From DASQDN01 sp963833675 (GTDB lineage Bacteria; Acidobacteriota; Terriglobia; Bryobacterales; Bryobacteraceae): 64,000 bases of DNA. Position numbers and translations under genes: made by a program. The DNA is taken from NCBI GenBank assembly GCA_963833675.1, contig CAWHYW010000031.1, positions 124,001 to 188,000 of the forward strand, given 5' to 3'. Positions 57,844 to 64,000 of the stretch are shown piece by piece (the first letter of the stretch is position 1; every line of letters starts with the position of its first letter). Below the pieces are notes generated by a model, which saw only the letters and a program-made list of their open reading frames with translations, was not told the DNA's origin and ran no database searches.

Positions 57844-58319
57844 ATGATGCGGAAGAGATTAACGAAATTTCACTACGAGCCGCCAAGAGGCGAGCCGGAG
57901 CGACATTGGATTGACATCGAACAGATCGCGACGGTGGAGGTAACTCAGAAGATCCGGACTTTCCGATCGATCGAGTGTTCGGATCGACAAGCCTAATAGG
58001 CTGGCGAGCTTCCGAACCGGGTGGACAGCAGATTCGCTTCATATTCGATGTGCCTTCTTCGGTGCACCGCATAAAGCTTTGTTTCCACGAGGCGGAACTT
58101 GAGCGAACACAGGAGTTCACAATTCGTTGGTCGTCTGGTTCAGGCCCAATGCGGGAAATTGTGCGGCAACAATGGAACTTCAGCCCGACAGGCTCAACGA
58201 CCGAAGTCGAAGACTATTTCGTCAACCTCGATTCCGTTTCGGTCCTCGAACTCGCACTCCGGCCCGATTTGGGCGGGCGAGACGTTGTTGCCACACTCGC
58301 ATCATTTCGTCTGGGATAA
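57844..58319 (+). pseudogene. Small carbohydrate-binding-like beta-sandwich protein, frameshifted
   Basis: The start at 57844 follows agga. It opens 'MMRKRLTKFHYEPPRGEPER' and 'HWIDIEQIATVEVT'; after a shift near 57945 it continues 'FPIDRVFGSTSLIGWRASEP', 'GGQQIRFIFDVPSSVHRIKL', 'CFHEAELERTQEFTIRW' and 'LELALRPDLGGRDVVATLAS' to the stop at 58319. Discoidin (F5/8 type C)-like strand order is plausible. About 157 residues when joined, without a signal peptide. Confidence 0.6.
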
Positions 58320-58549
58320 CGCCCTCATACGAGACAGGGGCACGGGCAACCTTAGGGAAGCATGAAGTTTGCATATCGGACGATTGCGGCGTCGGGCGCG
58401 GCTACGAAGACTACGTAGATTCGCTTCGCCAGGATTTATGCCCGGAAAGATGCGAGAAGAACGAATACGGAGCCCAGCTGATGCTCGCACGGACCTGAGC
58501 AACTTGCGATCGTTGGACCCATTACATGTGTAGGCGCATCTAAAGACCC

Positions 58550-59377
58550 ATGGGAAATCGGCGCGCCGGGCTTACGAAATGCGGGATCATCGCTTTGGCT
58601 GGCATCGCGGTGCTCGGCTGGATCCGCGAACCTGAGAAACACCAACCCGCGAGATCTCCAGTAAGTGCGAATTCTCTTAGGTCTACAGAAGCACGTAAAA
58701 CCTTCTATCCGCCGCCCACGCCGATGGGCGAAGCGGCTACCACTAAAGTTCCGGAGCGTGACCTCGGATCAATCTATCCAGCACGTCAGAACCACTCTCT
58801 TCCAAATTCCGCGCCAACAGCCGTACGCGTAGAGAATCCCATTAAAGTTCATCAACGAACTTCAGCGGTCGTAAAAACTCCGGAACCTCCCCAGGGAAAT
58901 ACCGGCAGGCATGAAGTCCCGCAAATCGTGAACGATGACGCCGTAACTCGTTCTCCGGAGCGCCGAACAGAAGGTTCTCAGAATCGTCAGGAATCAGAGC
59001 GGCCGCAAGATGCCCACACTCCGATGCCGCGGGCAGATCAACACGATCACAACCAGACACCGACTCAGTCGCCTGCCATAGCCAAGAAAGAACGGTCGAA
59101 TGTGCGATCAGTAGCCATCGTCTTAGGAACGGCCGCTGCTGGCGCGGCCATCGGAGCTGTAACCCGCGGTGGTAAAGGCGCCGCAATCGGGGCGCTCAGT
59201 GGCGGCACCGGGGGTTTAGTGTACGATCGCATGACACGCCGCAACAACATCATCGGCGTTCCTGGCGTCATCGACAATAACTCCAACTCTCAGTCGAACG
59301 ATCAACAAGGGAATTACCAACGATATGATCGTGCCTCGTCCTTGGCGCGACGATTTGGCACTCCCAATTTCAATTGA
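58550..59377 (+). CDS. Exported low-complexity protein with glycine-zipper domain
   Basis: An intact 275-residue protein. An N-terminal hydrophobic anchor (about residues 12-24, 'GIIALAGIAVLGW') precedes a long Pro/Ser/Gln/Arg-rich, probably disordered segment (about 30-185). The C-terminal domain has a glycine-zipper repeat ('AAAGAAIGAVTRGGKGAAIG', 'ALSGGTGGLVYDR') as in YMGG-type outer-membrane lipoproteins, then Asn/Ser/Gln-rich end. It may insert into or span the outer membrane. Neighbours give no hint. Confidence 0.7.
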   Translation: MGNRRAGLTKCGIIALAGIAVLGWIREPEKHQPARSPVSANSLRSTEARKTFYPPPTPMGEAATTKVPERDLGSIYPARQNHSLPNSAPTAVRVENPIKVHQRTSAVVKTPEPPQGNTGRHEVPQIVNDDAVTRSPERRTEGSQNRQESERPQDAHTPMPRADQHDHNQTPTQSPAIAKKERSNVRSVAIVLGTAAAGAAIGAVTRGGKGAAIGALSGGTGGLVYDRMTRRNNIIGVPGVIDNNSNSQSNDQQGNYQRYDRASSLARRFGTPNFN

Positions 59378-59660
59378 CACTAGATCCCCTATGACAGTTT
59401 TCGTTAGCAGCACTCTGAACTTTTGAATCAGCTCCGATCACGCGGATACGTGGCTACGCCCGTCCCGGAAAGACCCGAAAGAGGGAGGCTTCCGTGATGA
59501 TGGAGTTCGAAAGACGACCACGCGGACCACGCAGGCTGAAGCTCGCCTAAGGGATATCGTACGCGTATGACGGATGAGCGTCTGAATGGTTCAACGAGAA
59601 CGCAAAGCCCCTGAAAGCTACGCGCCGATGTCGAGCTTTCGCACCGCAGGCGCAGCGCTT

Positions 59661-60290
59661 TCATCCCATCGCTATCGTTACTGCGTCCTGAATGCCCACG
59701 ATCACCCCGCGCGAATCGGATACTACAATCATTACCGGCGTCATGTTTGAAGGAAGGCTGTTAACGGGTACTCGGATTTTGATTTGAAAGGTTCTCGCTA
59801 CGAGTTGTGGAGCGGCTCCCGCGTACAAGATCTCAGTGGCGAGACCGTTCACATAAGCAGCGACGGGTAATAACGTTTTGCAAGCACCGCGCCACTGATT
59901 CTCCCGTCGGAACCTTCAGGATCGGTTCTACCCAATCGGTCACAAACAACGTCACGATCGAGCCTGGACGTGCAGGGTTGACCAGAGTATTGACCGACCT
60001 GGTTGAGAGCAGCCGCTCCCACTCCGGACGAATTCGCCGTAAATGCCGACAGCGTCGTCGGCGACGACCGGCGCCGAAATCGGATTCGATCGTTGTCCGT
60101 TGTACTCAACTTGAATACTGGTCGTGGAGCCGCCAATTCCATAGGGACCCACAGCGTTGATCTGATCGGAGCGCATGTAAAGGAGTGGCGCCGGTATGCC
60201 GTCGAACAGCACTCGAGTACCACCAGCAAAGTATTCACGACGCTATCTGTCATAGTCCTGCCCGCACCTGCATCTGGACCCATACCACCA
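59661..60290 (-). pseudogene. TIGR03437-type C-terminal domain, frameshifted
   Basis: 'VLFDGIPAPLLYMRSDQINA' and 'SIQVEYNGQRSNPISAPVVA' (60212-60050), then 'AFTANSSGVGAAALNQ', then 'FVTDW' and, in a further frame, 'VNGLATEILYAGAAPQLVA' and 'FQIKIRVPVNSLPSNMTPVM' to a stop at 59661. This is the complete TIGR03437 domain order in several frames. The upstream part of the parent exported protein is not recognisable. Confidence 0.75.
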
Positions 60291-60295
60291 CCCAA

Positions 60296-61028
60296 GATCG
60301 ATACGATCGCGTCCGATATCTCACCTCAGCGAAGCGCTTGATCCTCATTCGCCAGTTCGCTGGATCCGAGCCGAGGAAATAGCTTACTTTGCATGCGAGA
60401 ACCCGTTGACCAACGATCTTCAGATGTGGATTCACAGTCAACAACTTCATCCGAAATGTGGGTGACGTTTGCATAATTGCGTCACCGCGCGTTAGCTTCA
60501 TCGTGTAAACGACACCATGCGTCACCCATCATGATTCAGCGGGAGGTCCGACCCTAGTGAATCCAACGTCGAATGTTCCAGCATGCGCGCATCCGATCAC
60601 TATCGCCAGACTGTGGCATGAGTTCTTCATCGTCGCCCCTATTGTGGTATGTCGGACGCCCCCTCGTATTGCGTGTACGTACACTTCCGCTCTGTACACC
60701 TCTTCCGGTCTGCCACTAAACAACTCGTTTGTCCCTTGTTCTCTGGCACTGAAGTTCAATGGTCCATTTTCGATCCTTATTGATCGCAATTTTCACTGCT
60801 TTCGTGGTCCATTTTTGCGCCGAAACTTATCTTGCGATCGCTCGTCTCATGAGGGCTAAGGAACCAGCTCTCTGTTATCTCTCGGCCGCTGACTTAATTA
60901 GCCATGACTACGTTTTGTTAACAACGCGACGAAACTTTCTTCGCCTCGCTCGAATCTTACGGTAAAGTGCGGGGCAGTGATGCATTCGGAGACCGCTCTC
61001 TACTCCCACTGAGAAAGGTCGTCCAAAT
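60296..61028. other. Gene-poor stretch
   Basis: About 730 bases with lower GC and no convincing gene. One minus-strand frame (60789-60529, 86 codons) and an overlapping + frame have no family pattern, no signal and weak starts. The right end must contain the promoter of the small gene at 61029. Confidence 0.4.
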
Positions 61029-61316
61029 ATGAGTCCCCAATCGCACGGAATTTGTGGTGAGTGTGATTCGATGTGGCGCGATTATGCGCACTGGACAGCC
61101 GAACATTTGAAGCTTCTGCTCGAAAGGGATATGGCGACCGCGCGTGGAGATTGGGCGTTAGAGGATCACTTGAATTCTCAAATCCCAGTGGCCGAGCACA
61201 CGCGTGGCGAATGCCGCGACCGCATCCGCAGGCACGAAGCTGAAGAGCATGACGCTGGAGGAGAATCAATCCACGTAGATGAGCTCTACGCATCGCCGAG
61301 ATCACAGGAATTTTGA
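61029..61316 (+). CDS. Small hydrophilic protein with N-terminal Cys pair, unknown function
   Basis: A 95-residue protein: 'HGICGECDSMWRDYAHWTAE' carries a CxxC pair, followed by charged helices ('HLKLLLERDMATARGD', 'ECRDRIRRHEAEEHDAG'). The layout (short zinc-knuckle-like start, helical hairpin) resembles small Acidobacterial proteins I cannot assign. It lies 75 bases before the response-regulator gene and may share its transcript. Confidence 0.6.
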   Translation: MSPQSHGICGECDSMWRDYAHWTAEHLKLLLERDMATARGDWALEDHLNSQIPVAEHTRGECRDRIRRHEAEEHDAGGESIHVDELYASPRSQEF

Positions 61317-61390
61317 CAGTATTTAAAAGGAAAAACGGTGAAATACAGCCGTCATTCTATCGATCTAATCTTGTGAAGTGGGTCACTCTC

Positions 61391-62176
61391 ATGAAGAGTA
61401 GGTCGCAATACGCTCAGTCGGAAATCTCAGCACACATACCCCATTGCATTCGCGTCGCGTTAGGTGACGATCATCCAATCATTCGGTATGCTCTTCGTGA
61501 AGTTCTAGCTGCAAAAGGAGATATAAAGGTCGTAGGAGAATCCGGAGGTGGTGCAGAGATATTTCTGACAGGCACACACGCGAATGCGGACGTATTGATC
61601 GTAGATTTTCGAATTTCCGATCCCTCCGTTAGAGCCGCTCTTAAAGTGTTTCGACATTCGGCGCAGAAACCTAAGCTCATACTGCTGAGTGCATGTGAAG
61701 ACAAGAGCGAACTCGTTCAGGCCTTAAAGCTTGGCTGCTCGGGCGTGGTGTTGAAGCGATCGGCCGCGGAAGATATAGTTGCCTGCATCCGCAAAGTTTA
61801 TGCAGGGGGAATATGGGTGGATTGGCAACCGAAGCTGTCCGGTCCCCAGCTCTCTTCCGCTAGAAATGAAAACCGTGATGTGCCTTGGAAGCCGTATTTC
61901 AGCCGACGCGAAGGCGAGATTCTCGACCTAGTCGTCCAGGGCTTCACGAATCCCGAGATCGCGGCACGACTAATCGTGAGTCCGCAAACAGTCAAGAATC
62001 AGTTGCATCACATGTACGAAAAAATAGGAGTTACAGACCGTCTCGAACTAATACTTTATGCCGTTCATGAAGGCCTTCAACAACTTACGAATTACGATCC
62101 TCGCCGAAAGCAGCAGGTCATGCCTGCCGTGACGCACGCCGGTCCTCAGACACGTAGCAAGTCCCTCGCAACTTGA
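61391..62176 (+). CDS. NarL/FixJ-type response regulator
   Basis: About 262 residues from the ATG at 61391 (a longer frame starts upstream without a ribosome-binding site). Receiver domain: acidic pair in 'VALGDDHPIIRYALREVLAA', phosphate-accepting Asp in 'DVLIVDFRISDP' and Lys in 'GVVLKRSAAED'. C-terminal LuxR-type helix-turn-helix: 'FSRREGEILDLVVQGFTNPE', 'SPQTVKNQLHHMYEKIGV'. No histidine kinase is adjacent, so it is an orphan regulator here. Intact within a decayed region. Confidence 0.9.
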   Translation: MKSRSQYAQSEISAHIPHCIRVALGDDHPIIRYALREVLAAKGDIKVVGESGGGAEIFLTGTHANADVLIVDFRISDPSVRAALKVFRHSAQKPKLILLSACEDKSELVQALKLGCSGVVLKRSAAEDIVACIRKVYAGGIWVDWQPKLSGPQLSSARNENRDVPWKPYFSRREGEILDLVVQGFTNPEIAARLIVSPQTVKNQLHHMYEKIGVTDRLELILYAVHEGLQQLTNYDPRRKQQVMPAVTHAGPQTRSKSLAT

Positions 62177-62827
62177 TGTCTATCGGACTTTGTTATCGTG
62201 CTAGATACCTGGGGCAACCCCGGCGTGCGCGGGCAAAGCCCCATAGCACATGATCTGAGCGTAGCGCGATGCAGCCTTTGGCAGTTTGAACCAGTAACGA
62301 TTCCCCTCCGCTTGGAGTGGCAGGCGCTGTTTGAATTCTGCTCGTACGATCGCATTTTGCCTTCTGGAATTGCTTTTCGCTCGCACTAACATCGAGGTAT
62401 CCCGCAAGTTCTAAAGTTCTAAACATGTTAGTGAAAGCTTTAAATCCCGGTCCGCATTATGGACTCGCGCAAGGAGTTTCCAGATAGGATATAGGGCATT
62501 GTGGTCCTGGAACACGGAACTCAATCGAATTCCGGGTTAACGAGGAGCAGGCTCGCGGACTGGTACACCGTTTAACGATGTCGGGACCGTAGACCTATTG
62601 AACGAATCCCTCTGCCCGAACTGCGGACAGTCAAGGTAGACGCCTTCTTTCCAGCTGCAGTTATCGGGCTCCGTACAGCTCTAAAAACGCTCGTATTGGA
62701 GGAACCTGACGGTCAAACAAACTGGTTTGAGAAGGCAAGCCTCACTTCCACAGATTGACACCGTTAGAACCTACAAGTATGGACGCTTGCGCTAAACGAT
62801 CTGAACATCCGGGTCGATCTTGGGTTT
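62177..62827. other. Gene-poor stretch
   Basis: About 650 bases. Short frames on both strands show no family pattern. The region is AT-richer than the rest of the window and could be the remains of lost genes. Confidence 0.4.
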
Positions 62828-63031
62828 GTGGACCTCAGCAATTCACAGACGGTACCAGTTCATACACCCACCAGGGAAAAACCGGACGTAGAAACTCTAG
62901 CCCGAATGTTGGCTCGGGGTGAGTTTTCCGATAACTACGACGACACGATTAGAGAGATGTCAGACGACGAGTTTGAACGTCTATGGGAAGTTTTCTATCT
63001 GGAACGACGAGTTGCAGGCGTGACTCCTTAA
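62828..63031 (+). CDS. Small acidic protein of unknown function
   Basis: A 67-residue frame with an acidic helical C-terminal half ('EKPDVETLARMLARGEFSDN', 'TIREMSDDEFERLWEVF'), which looks like coding sequence. It overlaps the 3' end of the IS110 fragment on the other strand by about 50 bases, so an insertion-sequence boundary may lie here. I do not recognise a family. Confidence 0.4.
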   Translation: MDLSNSQTVPVHTPTREKPDVETLARMLARGEFSDNYDDTIREMSDDEFERLWEVFYLERRVAGVTP

Positions 63032-63238
63032 GCGATGGTGAGCCCGCGCCAGTCCTCCGAACTTTTCGCGCATGGCTATACGCGTTGTGGCTACACTACC
63101 TTCGCCCACTACTTCACCATTCCCTTCGATCACGCAATAGCGGCTGGTTCTGTCGCCCAGGTCCACTCCGATCGTTATTCCTTCTATTCCGCGGATTGAT
63201 TCCCGGTTCGGACTCTGACGCCTGCTTTTACTCGTCAC
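62981..63238 (-). mobile_element. IS110-family transposase, N-terminal fragment
   Basis: The start at 63238 leads to 'GIEGITIGVDLGDRTSRYCV' and 'EGNGEVVGEGSVATTRIAMR', the DEDD-type N-terminus of IS110 transposases, with the first catalytic Asp in 'VDLGD'. Sequence resemblance fades after about residue 65 ('EKFGGLARA'), and the rest (over 250 residues, including the Tnp20 domain) is absent. A dead insertion-sequence remnant. Confidence 0.75.
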
Positions 63239-64000
63239 TCCTGGCCTCCTTTTGCGCCCAAATCCGTAATTTCCATTGCGAGATTACTGCACTCTTGATG
63301 CGGCCCGGGCCATCTCATCCCATCTCCGGCGGGATGACTTCGATCATGAGTGTGGTCAGCTAATCCAATCCAAATTGCAGAGCTTGACAAACACAACTGC
63401 TGATAGGGTGAATGTTGGCCCATCACTGCCTCGAATCCGTTCAAGCGGCGCCACTATCCGGGTCACATTATTAGTTGGGTGGTGAGATGGTACTTGCGAT
63501 ATCCAATCTCATTCACTCATATCGTAGCGTCCAGATTGCAACCTTCGTCATGCGCGGAAACCGCGCGCTTTCATGACGAGGTCCGCTCGCCCGGGATGTA
63601 GGGATTCCAAAGAAGGAGAAGCCAGCTCCGGCTCCGTGCGTTCCATCGAGAAACTGCTATCCGGACCCTCTGCCGAAGGGCTTTAGCCAGGTCGAGTTCC
63701 TCTCCAAACTCTTCGACAATCGAGATAAACACATCGTTCTGTGGGCCACCAAACCCGCACATGACGCGGAGATGGCCGGAACAGGTGAAGGCAAACCCCA
63801 GGTTCCGCTTTACGGCCAAGCTCTGGTGAGGCTTCACGCACGAGCGAAACGCCACAGCTGAAGACGAGAAGCTCGTAAAGGCTGGCATGGCCGTATGGTC
63901 AAAATACCGGAACACGCTGAAAACACCGTGCGGCAGCAATGCCGATCGACGTGCCACACCTGCGCTCGCGCGACCGTGAGTGAGTGACGTCGACCACGTT
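63239..64000. other. Gene-poor right end with one unassigned frame
   Basis: About 760 bases. A minus-strand frame of 128 codons (63957-63571) contains 'VMCGFGGPQNDVFISIVEEF' and 'SWLLLLWNPYIPGE', which looks more coding-like than its neighbours and may be part of a broken exported beta-sandwich protein, but I cannot name it. Nothing else is supported. Confidence 0.3.

Noticed and set aside
60557..60859. 100-codon + strand frame in the gene-poor region
   Set aside because: Composition is unlike its neighbours, no start signal or motif; overlaps an equally weak opposite frame.
1..64000. CRISPR arrays, rRNA genes, prophage genes
   Set aside because: I saw no regularly spaced repeats, no rRNA-like sequence and no phage structural genes; the only mobile-element trace is the IS110 fragment.

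Overview
The window looks like a chromosomal piece of a soil Acidobacterium of the Solibacter/Bryobacter type. The basis is gene content, not a search: three large Oar-like TonB-dependent receptors with N-terminal carboxypeptidase-regulatory domains, a DUF1501 + DUF1549/DUF1553 cytochrome pair, TIGR03437-type repeat proteins, a PEP-CTERM protein, a DUF1206 remnant, an Alternative Complex III operon joined to a caa3 oxidase, and several Tat-exported SelA-like PLP enzymes. GC is fairly high and gene overlaps are tight.

Layout. 1-10.4 kb: a peptide/amino-acid-type catabolic neighbourhood with two TonB receptors, two exported SelA-like enzymes, an MlrC (M81) protein and a conserved exported protein, nearly all carrying frameshifts. 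10.7-15.4 kb: a broken vapBC pair and a broken DUF1501/DUF1549 pair. 15.5-18.1 kb: intact OmpA-family and periplasmic-binding lipoproteins. 18.5-20.3 kb: a gutted GMC oxidoreductase followed by an intact pentaheme cytochrome that resembles ActA. 20.3-25.3 kb: an intact TonB receptor with an exported partner. 25.6-30.3 kb: a metallo-beta-lactamase-fold protein (frameshifted) behind an intact 1157-residue protein joining a subtilisin domain to an HExxH (gluzincin-like) metallopeptidase domain. 30.4-44.6 kb: a di-heme peroxidase-like protein and the complete operon actABCDEF - membrane protein - sco - ctaCDE - subunit IV, without a single frameshift. 44.8-53.3 kb: a mix of small enzymes, an ECF sigma/anti-sigma pair, a PEP-CTERM protein and a PhyH oxygenase. 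53.3 kb: tRNA-Gly(UCC). 53.4-64 kb: a gene graveyard (MlrC, SDR, DUF1206, TIGR03437 and IS110 remnants) with a few intact genes (third SelA-like enzyme, glycine-zipper protein, NarL-type response regulator).

How the parts work together. The act-cta operon encodes the quinol-to-oxygen branch of respiration: ActABCDEF oxidises quinol and passes electrons to the cytochrome c domain of CtaC and on to an A2-type heme-copper oxidase, with Sco probably loading copper. The ActA-like pentaheme cytochrome beside the GMC gene suggests a periplasmic dehydrogenase once fed the same chain. The TonB receptors and exported enzymes suggest uptake and periplasmic processing of peptides or amino sugars.

A striking feature is the uneven spread of frameshifts and in-frame stops: many in the accessory blocks, none in about 17 kb of respiratory and protease genes. 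This may be real gene decay or patchy assembly quality; the sequence alone cannot settle it, and every 'pseudogene' call here carries that caveat. The most interesting candidates for new biology are the two-protease fusion paired with an MBL-fold protein, and the recurring exported SelA-like + MlrC module.
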